Of a stretch of DNA of 64,000 nucleotides, positions 19,651 through 28,039 are shown in pieces. The stretch's first letter is position 1; each line of letters starts with the position of its first letter. Below the pieces are notes generated by a model. The model was not told the DNA's origin. It did no database searches and saw nothing but the letters and a program-made list of their open reading frames with translations. The stretch covers positions 7,006,001 through 7,070,000 of the forward strand of contig NZ_CP117866.1 in the NCBI RefSeq assembly GCF_028736035.1. Reading direction: 5' to 3'. The position numbers and the translations under genes were made by a program. Source of the stretch: Streptomyces sp. T12. Its GTDB lineage: Bacteria > Actinomycetota > Actinomycetes > Streptomycetales > Streptomycetaceae.

Positions 19651-20261
19651 GCCAGACGATCAAGGTTCTCCTGGCCGAGGACCAGTCGATGGTCCGCGAG
19701 GCCCTGGCCGCCCTCCTCGGCCTGGAGGACGACATCGAGGTCGTCGCCCAGGTGGCCCGCGGCGACGAGGTCCTGCCGGCGGCCCGTGAGCACGCCGTGG
19801 ACGTGGCGCTCCTGGACATCGAGATGCCGGGCGCGACGGGCATCGAGGCGGCGGCGCTCCTCCACGCGGAGCTCCCGGCCGTGAAGCTGGTCATCCTCAC
19901 CACCTTCGGCCGCCCCGGCTACCTGCGCAGCGCGATGGAGTCGGGCGCCGACGCCTTCCTGGTCAAGGACGCCCCGGCGGCCCAACTGGCCGAGGCGGTA
20001 CGGAAGGTCCTGGCGGGGGAGCGGGTCATCGACCCGACGCTGGCCGCGGCGGCCCTGGCGGAAGGAGCCAACCCGCTGACGGACCGCGAGCGGGAGATCC
20101 TGCGAGCGGCGGAGGACGGCTCCACGAACGCCGAGCTGGCGGCGACCCTGCACCTGTCCCAGGGAACGGTCCGCAACTACCTCTCGACGGCAATCCAGAA
20201 GCTGGCGGTACGCAACAGGGCGGAAGCGGTACGGATCGCCCGGGAAAAGGGCTGGCTGTAG
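19647..20261 (+). CDS. LuxR/NarL-family response regulator
   Basis: A 204-aa response regulator. The receiver domain has the acidic pair AEDQ, phospho-acceptor LLDIEMPG (Asp57), a Thr in VILTTFGRPG and Lys in FLVKDAP. A LuxR-type helix-turn-helix (~140-200) shows LTDREREILRAAEDG and LHLSQGTVRNYLS. It is the cognate partner of the kinase upstream; their genes overlap (ATGA). It probably controls the exporter genes at 16830-18472 in response to the exported compound. The ATG at 19647 is chosen because it gives a complete receiver domain and lies seven bases from a TAGGAT box. Confidence 0.94.
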   Translation: MSQTIKVLLAEDQSMVREALAALLGLEDDIEVVAQVARGDEVLPAAREHAVDVALLDIEMPGATGIEAAALLHAELPAVKLVILTTFGRPGYLRSAMESGADAFLVKDAPAAQLAEAVRKVLAGERVIDPTLAAAALAEGANPLTDREREILRAAEDGSTNAELAATLHLSQGTVRNYLSTAIQKLAVRNRAEAVRIAREKGWL

Positions 20262-21113
20262 TCAGTTCAACATCGCCCGAGCTGCCCGAGCCTGCCCCCG
20301 CACCTTCTCCGCGGCGGCAAGATCAACGCCGGCCACCACGTCGGCATACGCCTCCAACTCCGCGGCCCCGTCGACGAAGTCACCCCGCTGCACCAGCAAC
20401 TGCGCCCGATCGAACCGCAACCGAGCCGGATGCGACGGCAGCAGCAACGACAACTCCACCGCCCACAGGGCCACATCCGTCCGCTCGGGCCGGGTCGCGG
20501 CCCACGCCCGGATGTTGTTCAGGATCCGCACCACCACGTCCAGCGGATCCGCCGGCGAAAGCATGGACGGCTGCAGCGGCGCCCCCGTGGCCCCCGCCAC
20601 CAACAACTCCGCATCGCTCCCCGTCAACACCCGCCCCCCGTCGAACGGGTCGGCGAGCACCTGCTCATCGGTCGGCCCGAAGCCCACCACGAAGTGACCG
20701 GGCAGCGCGACCCCGTACACCGGAGCCCCCGCCCGCCGCGCGACCTCCATCCACACCACCGACAACAGAATCGGCAGCCCCCTGCGCCGCCGCAGCACCT
20801 GATGCAGCAACGACGATTCCAGCCGCCGATAGTCAGCGGCGGAGCCGCGAAACCCGTACCGCTCCCCGAGCAGCTCCCGCAGAGCGACCGCCCACGAGCG
20901 CGGCCCGCCGGGGCGGAACGGCAGCTGCCCCGCCAGGGCGTCCAGTTCCACCTGTGCCGCGTCCATGCCCGCCTCGTCCAGCGCCCCGTCCGCCTCGGCT
21001 CCCACCAGCAGACACAGCGTGGACAGATCGGGCCGCTCGGACCGCGCCTCTTCGGCGAACCGCCGCCGCAGCTCGGCGGAGCGTTCGGGCGGTGGGGGGT
21101 AGGGGGGACGCAT
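20262..21113 (-). CDS. SirB1-family transglutaminase-like protein with TPR-like end
   Basis: 283 aa from ATG 21113 (MRPPYPPPPERSAELRRRF); the same frame stays open upstream, but that part is unlike protein sequence. The transglutaminase-like core includes LLHQVLRRRRGLPILLSVVW, YGVALPGHFVVGF and ADPFDGGRVL, the SirB1/Transglut_core2 pattern. The His of PGHF and the Asp of ADPFDGG match the family. The canonical catalytic Cys is replaced in this family, so enzymatic activity is doubtful. The C-terminal ~90 residues resemble TPR helices. It is convergent with the response regulator gene, their stops meeting at 20261/20262. Function unknown. Confidence 0.88.
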   Translation of the reverse strand: MRPPYPPPPERSAELRRRFAEEARSERPDLSTLCLLVGAEADGALDEAGMDAAQVELDALAGQLPFRPGGPRSWAVALRELLGERYGFRGSAADYRRLESSLLHQVLRRRRGLPILLSVVWMEVARRAGAPVYGVALPGHFVVGFGPTDEQVLADPFDGGRVLTGSDAELLVAGATGAPLQPSMLSPADPLDVVVRILNNIRAWAATRPERTDVALWAVELSLLLPSHPARLRFDRAQLLVQRGDFVDGAAELEAYADVVAGVDLAAAEKVRGQARAARAMLN

Positions 21114-21145
21114 AGCTGGCTCGTGCCCTTCCACGGCGATCGGTA

Positions 21146-22177
21146 CTACCGCCCGGCGCCGGTCGTGCCCGGCGATTCCGGCTCGCGATAGTGGTGGTAC
21201 GCGTGATGCGCGGCGAACCCCATCCCGGCGTACATCTCCCGCGCGCCCACGTTCTCCTCCTCGACCTGCAGCCACGCCGCCGACGCCCCCTCGTCGAGGG
21301 CCCGCCCGGCCAGCGCGGCCATCACCCGGGTCGCCAGCCCCCGCCGCCGCAGCGCCGGATCCACCTCGACGGCGGCGAACCCGGCCCACCGCCCGTCCAC
21401 GACACACCGCCCGATGGCGGCGGGCGCCCCGCCGCCCTCACCGGGCACCGTCGCGAACCACACCGACGGCCCGCTCTCCAGCACCTTCAGGGCCACCTCA
21501 CTCACCCCCTTGCGCTGATACCGCGCAAGCCAAGCCTCGTCCGCCTTCCGGGACAGCACCACCCCGGCCACCTCGTCCGGCTCGCCCCGGTCGGCGATCG
21601 GCGCCAACGCCCCGATCCACATCCCGGCGGACACCTCCCGCACCCACCCCAGCCGCTCCAGCTCCGCGCACAGCAGCTCCTGCGTGCCCTCGGCCCCGGT
21701 CGTGGTCTGGACGTACGCGGGAAGCCCACGGTCGCCGTACCAGCGCCGTACGACGTCGAGCGCGGCCGGCAGCGGTATCCCGGGGTCGCCGAGCGGCAGC
21801 ACCGAGTTGGCCCGCCGGGTGAACCCGGACGCGGCCCGCAGCTCCCACTCGCCGAGCCGCTCGCTCTCCACCGGCCGCCACGCGCGCGTGGCGACATGCG
21901 CGAGCTCCTCGTACGAGGCGGCGGGCCCCCGGCGCCGGGCTGGAGCGGCGGGCACCACCTTGCCCGCCACCAGCGACGCTTCCGGAATGCGGACGGTCTC
22001 GCCACTCTTCTTTGTGATCCGCAGCACATCGTCATCCCATGATGCGAGAACACCCACCGTGTCGGTGAACTTCTCACCCTCGGCCGCAAGATCGTTCAGG
22101 CGGCGTACGGAGACTCGTTTACCCACGTCAGCAGCGGTGATGCGGACCTCAAGGCGCCCCGTCGCAGAGATTTCCAC
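21146..22177 (-). CDS. GNAT family N-acetyltransferase
   Basis: 343 aa from GTG 22177, preceded by AGGAGGGG. The N-terminal ~75 residues form a small barrel-like domain (GKRVSVRRLND, ITKKSGETVRIPEASL). The C-terminal ~130 residues carry the GNAT fold, with the acetyl-CoA loop in LRRRGLATRVMAALA, preceded by GRCVVDGRWAGFAAVEVDP and followed by WLQVEEENVGAREMYAGMGF. Substrate unknown. It is 32 bases upstream of the SirB1 gene on the same strand, so probably co-transcribed, and is divergent from the ferredoxin gene. Confidence 0.9.
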   Translation of the reverse strand: MEISATGRLEVRITAADVGKRVSVRRLNDLAAEGEKFTDTVGVLASWDDDVLRITKKSGETVRIPEASLVAGKVVPAAPARRRGPAASYEELAHVATRAWRPVESERLGEWELRAASGFTRRANSVLPLGDPGIPLPAALDVVRRWYGDRGLPAYVQTTTGAEGTQELLCAELERLGWVREVSAGMWIGALAPIADRGEPDEVAGVVLSRKADEAWLARYQRKGVSEVALKVLESGPSVWFATVPGEGGGAPAAIGRCVVDGRWAGFAAVEVDPALRRRGLATRVMAALAGRALDEGASAAWLQVEEENVGAREMYAGMGFAAHHAYHHYREPESPGTTGAGR

Positions 22178-22317
22178 AGGTCAGTTCACCCCTCCTGTTC
22201 GGATCATGCCCAAGAACGGAGATACTAGGGGCGGGCATCGACGACGCCGCGCTCCCGCGCGCCAGGCGGCGGAGCCTGAGGAGGCCCGCCAGCGCCCTAT
22301 CGAGGAGGAACGACAGC

Positions 22318-22638
22318 GTGACCTACGTCATCGCGCAGCCTTGTGTCGACGTCAAGGACAAGGCGTGCATCGAGGAGTGCCCGGTCGACTGCATCTACGA
22401 GGGCCAGCGGTCCTTGTACATCCACCCGGACGAATGCGTCGACTGTGGTGCCTGTGAGCCGGTATGCCCGGTCGAGGCGATCTTCTACGAGGACGACACT
22501 CCGGAGGAGTGGAAGGACTACTACAAGGCGAACGTCGAGTTCTTCGACGAACTCGGCTCGCCCGGCGGCGCCAGCAAGCTGGGTCTGATCGAGCGCGACC
22601 ACCCGTTCGTCGCCGCGCTCCCGCCGCAGGCCGAGTAA
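22318..22638 (+). CDS. fdxA: Seven-iron ferredoxin (3Fe-4S/4Fe-4S)
   Basis: 106-aa FdxA-type ferredoxin from GTG 22318, preceded by GAGGAGGAACG. The first cluster region CIEECPVDC and an earlier Cys (QPC) resemble the 3Fe-4S set; CVDCGACEPVC with the downstream CP binds 4Fe-4S. DECVDCGACEPVCPVEAIFY and the C-terminal YYKANVEFFDELG are family hallmarks. It acts as a soluble low-potential electron carrier. A 19-bp hairpin at 22666-22718 separates it from dapC. The fdx-dapC order is also found in mycobacteria. Confidence 0.96.
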   Translation: MTYVIAQPCVDVKDKACIEECPVDCIYEGQRSLYIHPDECVDCGACEPVCPVEAIFYEDDTPEEWKDYYKANVEFFDELGSPGGASKLGLIERDHPFVAALPPQAE

Positions 22639-22665
22639 TCCCCACCGGCGACCCGCACAGCGTGC

Positions 22666-22718
22666 CGCCTCGGTCCCGTACGGCCTGATCGCCTTGATCG
22701 CCGTACGGGACCGAGGCG
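22666..22718 (+). terminator. 19-bp hairpin terminator after the ferredoxin gene
   Basis: The arms 22666-22684 and 22700-22718 (core CCTCGGTCCCGTACGG / CCGTACGGGACCGAGG) pair perfectly. The 15-base loop itself contains GATC/GATC that can extend the stem. Confidence 0.85.
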
Positions 22719-22781
22719 TTGCCGTATCCGGCATGAGCAGTGGCAGTACCAGCGGCTGTACCAGAAAGTGAGCCAGATCCC

Positions 22782-23876
22782 GTGTCCGCAGTCTCCGACC
22801 GCCTTCCGACCTTCCCCTGGGACAAGCTGGAGCCGTACAAGAAGACGGCCGCCGCGCATCCGGACGGCATCGTCGACCTCTCCGTCGGCACGCCGGTCGA
22901 CCCGGTCCCCGAGCTGATCCAGAAGGCCCTGATCGACGCGGCGGACTCCCCGGGCTATCCGACGGTCTGGGGCACCCCGGCACTGCGTGACGCGATCACG
23001 GGCTGGGTGGAGCGCCGCCTGGGCGCCCGCGAGGTCACCCACCGCCACGTCCTGCCCATCGTCGGCTCCAAGGAACTGGTCGCCTGGCTCCCCACCCAGC
23101 TGGGCCTCGGCCCCGGCGACAAGGTGGCCTACCCGCGGCTGGCCTACCCGACGTACGAGGTGGGCGCCCGCCTCGCCCGCGCCGAGTACGAGGTCTACGA
23201 CGACCCGACGGAGCTGGACCCGCGGGGCCTGAAGCTGCTCTGGCTGAACTCCCCGTCCAACCCCACGGGCAAGGTCCTCGCCAAGTCGGACCTGACCCGG
23301 ATCGTCGCCTGGGCCCGCGAACACGGCGTCCTGCTCTTCTCCGACGAGTGCTACCTGGAGCTGGGCTGGGAGGCCGACCCGGTCTCGGTCCTGCACCCGG
23401 ACGTGAACGGCGGCTCGTACGAGGGCATCGTCGCGGTCCACAGCCTCTCCAAGCGCTCGAACCTGGCGGGGTACCGCGCCGCGTTCCTGGCCGGCGATCC
23501 GGACGTCCTCGGTCCCCTCCTGCAGATCCGCAAGCACGGCGGCATGATGACGTCGGCGCCGACCCAGGCGGCGGTGATCGCGGCCCTCGGCGACGACGAA
23601 CACGTCCGCGTCCAGCGCGACCGCTACGCGGCCCGCCGCGAGGCCCTCCGCGGGGCCCTGGAAGCCCACGGCTTCCGCATCGAGCACAGCGAGGCCAGCC
23701 TCTACCTCTGGGCCACGCGAGACGAGTCCTGCTGGACCACGGTCTCCCACCTGGCCGAGCTCGGCATCCTGGTGGCTCCGGGCGACTTCTACGGCGAGGC
23801 GGGCGGCCGGCACGTACGCGTGGCGTTCACGGCGACGGACGAGCGCGTGAGGACGGCGGTGGAACGCCTGTCGTAA
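22782..23876 (+). CDS. dapC: Succinyldiaminopimelate transaminase (DapC)
   Basis: 364-aa fold-type I PLP aminotransferase, predicted to convert N-succinyl-2-amino-6-ketopimelate to N-succinyl-LL-diaminopimelate in lysine and peptidoglycan precursor synthesis. SVGTPVDPVP at the N-terminus, LNSPSNPTGKVL, FSDECYLELGW and the PLP lysine in SLSKRSNLAGYR are visible. GDFYGEAGGRHVRVAFT near the C-terminus binds the substrate carboxylate. GTG 22782 is chosen because it gives the family start (SDRLPTFPWDKL); an in-frame GTG lies 42 bases upstream. The ribosome site is weak. dapE lies 2 kb downstream; dapD is not between them. Confidence 0.92.
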   Translation: MSAVSDRLPTFPWDKLEPYKKTAAAHPDGIVDLSVGTPVDPVPELIQKALIDAADSPGYPTVWGTPALRDAITGWVERRLGAREVTHRHVLPIVGSKELVAWLPTQLGLGPGDKVAYPRLAYPTYEVGARLARAEYEVYDDPTELDPRGLKLLWLNSPSNPTGKVLAKSDLTRIVAWAREHGVLLFSDECYLELGWEADPVSVLHPDVNGGSYEGIVAVHSLSKRSNLAGYRAAFLAGDPDVLGPLLQIRKHGGMMTSAPTQAAVIAALGDDEHVRVQRDRYAARREALRGALEAHGFRIEHSEASLYLWATRDESCWTTVSHLAELGILVAPGDFYGEAGGRHVRVAFTATDERVRTAVERLS

Positions 23877-23910
23877 CGGCGGCCCCTGCCGACGTAGGAC
23901 AGGCAAAAAC

Positions 23911-23945
23911 CGACGGGGCCCAGGGAAGTCCCTGGACCCCGTCGG
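23911..23945. terminator. 15-bp hairpin between dapC and the convergent secreted-protein gene
   Basis: CGACGGGGCCCAGGG pairs with CCCTGGACCCCGTCG with a single mismatch around a 5-base loop. It may serve both converging genes. Confidence 0.8.
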
Positions 23946-23982
23946 CGGGTCAAGCCAGGCGCAGCCGAACGGCAGCGGACCG

Positions 23983-24459
23983 TCAGCCGAGGGGAAGCGC
24001 CTGCACCGGCAGCGAGCCGGTCGACGGCACGCCGCTCGTCGTGGCCACGCCCGCCGTGTCACCGAGAACGCTGCCGACCGACCCGGCCACGCCGCCCGCG
24101 GTCTCCTGTGCAGCGGGCGTCGCCTTCTTCGCGACCTTGCTGCCGGCCTTGGTCGCGGTCGGCACCGCCTTCTTCGCGGCCTTGCTGCCGGTCTTGGTCA
24201 CCTTGTCGCCGGCCTTCTTCGCGGTCGGCAGCGCGCCGTCGACCGCGGTGTCGACGGCGCCACCCGCGAGCCCGGTGGCGTTCGTGGCCGCGCCGTCGAC
24301 GACGCTCGCGCCGTCCAGGGCGGTCAGCCCGCCGACCTTCGAGGCGTCGGGCAGTTCAGGGGCCGCGCTGGCGGAGCCGGCCGCACCGACCCCGGCAGCC
24401 GCTCCCGCAGCGACGAGCAGCGCGGCACGGGCGATCCGGCGGGTCAGGGGGAGGGACAT
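23983..24459 (-). CDS. Secreted Ala/Lys-rich small protein
   Basis: 158 aa from ATG 24459, preceded by GAAGGAGCATC; the frame continues upstream without protein-like character. A classical Sec signal peptide is seen (SLPLTRRIARAALLVAAGAA, cleavage after SASA). The mature protein begins APELPDASKVGG. The middle carries Lys/Ala repeats (KAGDKVTKTGSKAAKKA, then KAGSKVAKKATP) that look helical, and the end is Gly/Val/Ser-rich. No enzyme motif is present; databases sometimes label such proteins ATP-binding without support. Likely a secreted or wall-associated structural protein. It diverges from nothing and converges on dapC. Confidence 0.82.
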   Translation of the reverse strand: MSLPLTRRIARAALLVAAGAAAGVGAAGSASAAPELPDASKVGGLTALDGASVVDGAATNATGLAGGAVDTAVDGALPTAKKAGDKVTKTGSKAAKKAVPTATKAGSKVAKKATPAAQETAGGVAGSVGSVLGDTAGVATTSGVPSTGSLPVQALPLG

Positions 24460-24854
24460 GATGCTCCTTCGACGGTTATGTCGGATCAGGACGATGAAAT
24501 GTCCGACCACGCCCGGCAGTTGACCGACTGGCTGTTGATCTCCGGGCTCGGACGCAGTGACTACCGCTCGAAGCCCCTGAAGGTTGCGGCGCGCCAATGT
24601 AAAGAGTTGGCAATGCGTCGCATTATCGCCTGCGGATAAAAACGGGCAAACGGAGCCGCGCCCGAAACCCTGCCGAATCCTTACAGCCCTTTGTTCTCAA
24701 GGCTTTTGACGGATACGAGAGTGACCGCGCGAAAACCTGCCCACGCCGCCGCCGACCGACACCTCGGGTAACCCGCGAGGGTGATCCTCCGAACGGCCGC
24801 ACGGGTGCTGCGCGAGTACGGCTGAGCCGACTGCTGAGTCAGCTGCTGGGCCGA
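24460..24854. other. 395-base gap between two minus-strand genes
   Basis: I see no gene here. The part nearest the secreted-protein gene (24590-24660) is AT-richer than its surroundings (AATGTAAAGAGTT, GGATAAAAACGGG) and probably contains that gene's promoter. Nothing resembling a strong hairpin follows the stop at 24855. Confidence 0.5.
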
Positions 24855-25844
24855 CTACTGAGCCGTGACGATGCGGACCGCGTCCAGACCGCTCTCCGCC
24901 CCCGAGGCACTCTCCGAGGCGCCCTCCGTGGCCATCGCACGCCACTGGCTGTCGGTGTTCCCGGCGGTCCACTCCCGCCCGGCATACGACACCCGCTGGA
25001 TGTGCAGATCGGAGGCGTTGGCCACGGCCCAGTGGGCCAGCTGCCACCCGCGCTCGCGGACACTGCGCCCGGCGCCGGACCCCCCGTCGGCGGTCACGGG
25101 CAGTACGACGGTCCGCCCGTCGCTCTCGATCGCGGAAGGAGCGGGCGTGGGCGTGGCCTTCTCGGCGCCCACCTCCGCGGCGGCCGACTGAAGCGCGTCC
25201 TGCCCGAAGTCCCGTACGAGCGCGGCCCGTACGGCGTCAGGACCCGCGGTCCGCGTGGCGCCGGGACGCCCCTCGCAGGTCAGTGTCGCGGCCGAACGCC
25301 CGGTGAGCGCGGCGGCGAGCAGCGTCGCGTCCGGCTCGTGCTTGGCGTACGCCTCAGGAAAGCCGCTGCGCTGCACGCGCTGCGCGGCGACGGTGAGCGG
25401 CAGCTCCGTGTAACCGCGGACCTTGACCAGGTGCTCGTAGAAGATGCCCGACGAGTAGATCGGGTCCTGGATCTCCTGCTCGGTGCCCCAGCCCTGCGAG
25501 GGCCGCTGCTGGAACAGGCCCAGCGAGTCGCGGTCGCCGTGGCTGATGTTGCGCAGTCCCGACTCCTGCAGCGCGGTGGCGAGCGCGATGGTCACGGCCC
25601 GCTCGGGCAGCCCGCGGCCGGTGCCGACGGCGGCGATCGTCGCCGCGTTCACCGCCTGCTCCGGCGTGAACGCGTATCTCGATCCGTCGCCCCTGCCCGA
25701 GACGACCTCGCAGCCCGGCTCGCCCGTGCCTCCGGTGACGTACTGCACCGCGAGATACCCCGCGACGGCGAGCAGGACCACGAAGGCCGCCCCGCGACGC
25801 AGGAGGCGGCCACGACGTTTGGGAGAGGGGGACGGCTTCGGCAC
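24855..25844 (-). CDS. Membrane-anchored lysozyme-like (transglycosylase-fold) protein
   Basis: A 329-aa protein with a basic cytoplasmic start ([16 protein letters not shown]) and a single N-terminal helix ([18 protein letters not shown]). An extracytoplasmic region includes [32 protein letters not shown] and [17 protein letters not shown]. The [22 protein letters not shown] pattern is that of the lysozyme-like superfamily, with Glu in QES as the candidate catalytic acid. The C-terminal third is a separate, likely globular domain ([20 protein letters not shown]). Such streptomycete proteins are often called heavy-metal transporters without basis. I infer peptidoglycan binding or cleavage. 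It is divergent from dapE. Confidence 0.85.
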   Translation of the reverse strand: MPKPSPSPKRRGRLLRRGAAFVVLLAVAGYLAVQYVTGGTGEPGCEVVSGRGDGSRYAFTPEQAVNAATIAAVGTGRGLPERAVTIALATALQESGLRNISHGDRDSLGLFQQRPSQGWGTEQEIQDPIYSSGIFYEHLVKVRGYTELPLTVAAQRVQRSGFPEAYAKHEPDATLLAAALTGRSAATLTCEGRPGATRTAGPDAVRAALVRDFGQDALQSAAAEVGAEKATPTPAPSAIESDGRTVVLPVTADGGSGAGRSVRERGWQLAHWAVANASDLHIQRVSYAGREWTAGNTDSQWRAMATEGASESASGAESGLDAVRIVTAQ

Positions 25845-25916
25845 GCCCTACAAGGTAGCCGAGGTTACTGGGGGGTATGGGTCGAGTGGGGAAAGTGGGC
25901 CCGCGACCGGGGGCGT

Positions 25917-25929
25917 TAGGGTCGGCACC
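25917..25929 (+). promoter_or_regulatory. Candidate leaderless promoter -10 of dapE
   Basis: TAGGGT at 25917-25922, seven bases, then the ATG at 25930. No ribosome site precedes the start. Confidence 0.5.
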
Positions 25930-27009
25930 ATGGCCGACACCTCCCTTGACCTCACGCTGGACGCCGCGCGGCTCACCGCGCAGCTCGTCGACTTCCCCTC
26001 CGTCAGCGGCGCCGAGCAACCCCTCGCGGACGCCATCGAGACGGCCCTGCGCGCCCTGCCGCATCTGACGGTCGAGCGGTACGGCAACAACGTCGTGGCG
26101 CGTACGAACCTGGGGCGGCCCGAGCGCGTGATCCTCGCCGGCCACATCGACACGGTGCCCATCGCGGACAACGTCCCGTCGAGGCTGGACGAGGACGGCG
26201 TCCTGTGGGGCTGCGGCACCTGCGACATGAAGTCGGGCGTCGCGGTCCAGCTGCGCATCGCGGCGACGGTCCCGGCCCCGAACCGCGACCTCACCTTCGT
26301 CTTCTACGACAACGAAGAGGTGACCGCGGACCTCAACGGCCTCAAGCATGTGTCCGAGGCCCGCCTCGAGTGGCTGGAGGGCGATTTCGCGGTGCTCCTG
26401 GAGCCGTCGGACGGCGAGGTCGAGGGCGGCTGCCAGGGCACGCTCAGGGTCCTGCTCAAGACCAAGGGCGAGCGCGCCCACTCCGCGCGCAGCTGGATGG
26501 GCTCGAACGCGATCCACGCGGCGGCGCCGATCCTGGCGAGGCTGGCGTCGTACGAACCCCGTTACCCGGTGATCGACGGCCTGGAGTACCGGGAGGGCCT
26601 GAACGCGGTCGGCATCTCGGGCGGCGTGGCGGGCAACGTCATCCCCGACGAATGCGTCGTGACCGTCAACTTCCGCTACGCGCCGGACCGTACGGAGGAG
26701 GAGGCCGTCGCGCACGTCCGCGAGGTCTTCGCCGACTGCGGGGTCGAGGAGTTCGTGGTGGACGACCACAGCGGCGGCGCGCTGCCGGGGCTGTCCCACC
26801 CGGCGGCAGCGGCGTTCATGGAGGCGGTCGGAGGGATTGCTCGCCCCAAGTACGGCTGGACGGACGTCTCCCGCTTCTCGTCCCTGGGCATCCCGGCGGT
26901 CAACTACGGCCCCGGCAACCCGCACTTGGCGCACAAGCGGGACGAACGGGTGGAGACCGGGAAGATCCTGGCGGGGGAGGAGCGGCTGAGGGCGTGGCTC
27001 ACGGCGTAG
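25930..27009 (+). CDS. dapE: Succinyl-diaminopimelate desuccinylase (DapE)
   Basis: A 359-aa M20-family metallohydrolase that removes succinate from N-succinyl-LL-diaminopimelate, giving LL-DAP for lysine and cell wall. Metal ligands and catalytic residues are seen in [11 protein letters not shown] (His, Asp), [11 protein letters not shown] (Asp), [10 protein letters not shown] (Glu-Glu pair) and [16 protein letters not shown] (Glu). The dimerisation domain lies between about residues 180 and 290 ([17 protein letters not shown]). The last His ligand is in [13 protein letters not shown]. The start is ATG 25930; the upstream part of the open frame is antisense to the lysozyme-like gene. It works in the same pathway as dapC at 22.8 kb. 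Confidence 0.95.
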   Translation: MADTSLDLTLDAARLTAQLVDFPSVSGAEQPLADAIETALRALPHLTVERYGNNVVARTNLGRPERVILAGHIDTVPIADNVPSRLDEDGVLWGCGTCDMKSGVAVQLRIAATVPAPNRDLTFVFYDNEEVTADLNGLKHVSEARLEWLEGDFAVLLEPSDGEVEGGCQGTLRVLLKTKGERAHSARSWMGSNAIHAAAPILARLASYEPRYPVIDGLEYREGLNAVGISGGVAGNVIPDECVVTVNFRYAPDRTEEEAVAHVREVFADCGVEEFVVDDHSGGALPGLSHPAAAAFMEAVGGIARPKYGWTDVSRFSSLGIPAVNYGPGNPHLAHKRDERVETGKILAGEERLRAWLTA

Positions 27010-27155
27010 CACCGCGGTGACGGGCGGGGGTGGGGAGTGCGGGGAGGGCGCTTTATGGCGGTCATGCTCACGTCCCCCGTCCGTAACCCGCGTGGATCTA
27101 CGCTGAGGTGGAACGACCTGCAACACCAGCAGGCCCCGCAGTGGAGGGAGCGCAC

Positions 27156-27914
27156 ATGGCTACCGGCAACCCCGAGGGGAAGAAGCAGCCACCGTCGGAG
27201 CAGCGTCTGGGCCCGGTTCTCCGGAGGCGGGACCAGGTGACGGCGAGTACGACCGACCAGCGACTGCTGGACGCGGGCGGCCCCTCGGACTGGGTCCACA
27301 CGGACCCCTGGCGCGTCCTCCGTATCCAGTCGGAGTTCATCGAGGGCTTCGGCACGCTCGCCGAACTCCCGGCGGCGATCAGTGTGTTCGGCTCGGCGCG
27401 TACACCGGTCGACTCTTCCGAGTACGACGCCGGAGTCCGGCTCGGCCGAGGCCTGGTCGATGCGGGCTTCGCGGTGATCACGGGCGGTGGCCCCGGCGCC
27501 ATGGAGGCGGCGAACAAGGGCGCGTGCGAGGCGGGCGGCATCTCGGTCGGCCTCGGCATCGAGCTCCCCTTCGAGCAGGGCCTCAACCCCTACGTCGACA
27601 TCGGGCTGAACTTCCGGTACTTCTTCGTCCGCAAGATGATGTTCGTCAAGTACGCCCAGGGCTTCGTGGTCCTCCCCGGCGGCCTCGGCACCCTCGACGA
27701 ACTCTTCGAGGCCCTCACCCTGGTCCAGACCCAGAAGGTCACCCGCTTCCCGATCGTCCTGTTCGGCAGCGAGTACTGGGGCGGCCTCGTCGACTGGCTC
27801 AAGAACACGCTGATTGCCCAGGGCAAGGCTTCGGAGAAGGACCTGCTCCTGTTCCACGTCACGGACGACGTGGAGGAGGCGGTGGCGCTGGTGTCGAAGG
27901 AGGCGGGGCGCTAG
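27156..27914 (+). CDS. LOG-family (TIGR00730) nucleotide phosphoribohydrolase
   Basis: 252 aa from ATG 27156, preceded by GGAGGGAG. The Rossmann-type core includes ISVFGSARTP, ITGGGPGAMEAANKGA and the LOG signature VVLPGGLGTLDELFE, which supplies the catalytic Arg/Glu site cleaving nucleoside 5'-monophosphates (cytokinin riboside monophosphates in plants and mycobacteria). FRYFFVRKMMFVKYA is also typical. The N-terminal ~70 residues are a variable extension. Its place between dapE and folP2 matches mycobacteria, where the LOG protein affects proteasome-linked cytokinin metabolism. Its substrate here is unknown. Confidence 0.93.
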   Translation: MATGNPEGKKQPPSEQRLGPVLRRRDQVTASTTDQRLLDAGGPSDWVHTDPWRVLRIQSEFIEGFGTLAELPAAISVFGSARTPVDSSEYDAGVRLGRGLVDAGFAVITGGGPGAMEAANKGACEAGGISVGLGIELPFEQGLNPYVDIGLNFRYFFVRKMMFVKYAQGFVVLPGGLGTLDELFEALTLVQTQKVTRFPIVLFGSEYWGGLVDWLKNTLIAQGKASEKDLLLFHVTDDVEEAVALVSKEAGR

Positions 27915-27948
27915 CGCTGGGCTTGAGCCGATGAGTAAAAGGGTGCGG

Positions 27949-27973
27949 CCCCTTGGGCAACTGTCCCAGGGGG
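27949..27973 (+). terminator. Hairpin downstream of the LOG gene
   Basis: CCCCTTGGG (27949-27957) pairs with CCCAGGGGG (27965-27973), with one G-T pair, 35 bases after the LOG stop and just before a dispersed intergenic repeat. Confidence 0.55.
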
Positions 27974-27983
27974 CGGAGCCGAA

Positions 27984-28033
27984 GGGGCGGCAGCCCCTGG
28001 GGATGGGACGGGTAGGGGCGGCGGGGGCGAGGA
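27984..28033 (+). repeat. Dispersed intergenic repeat, type A copy 1
   Basis: This stretch, centred on GGGACGGGTAGGGGCGGCGG, recurs in inverted orientation at 55551-55602. By eye about nine in ten bases are shared over roughly 50 bases. Both copies sit just after gene ends. I recall this sequence as very common between genes in Streptomyces chromosomes. Confidence 0.8.
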
Positions 28034-28039
28034 AAGCCG

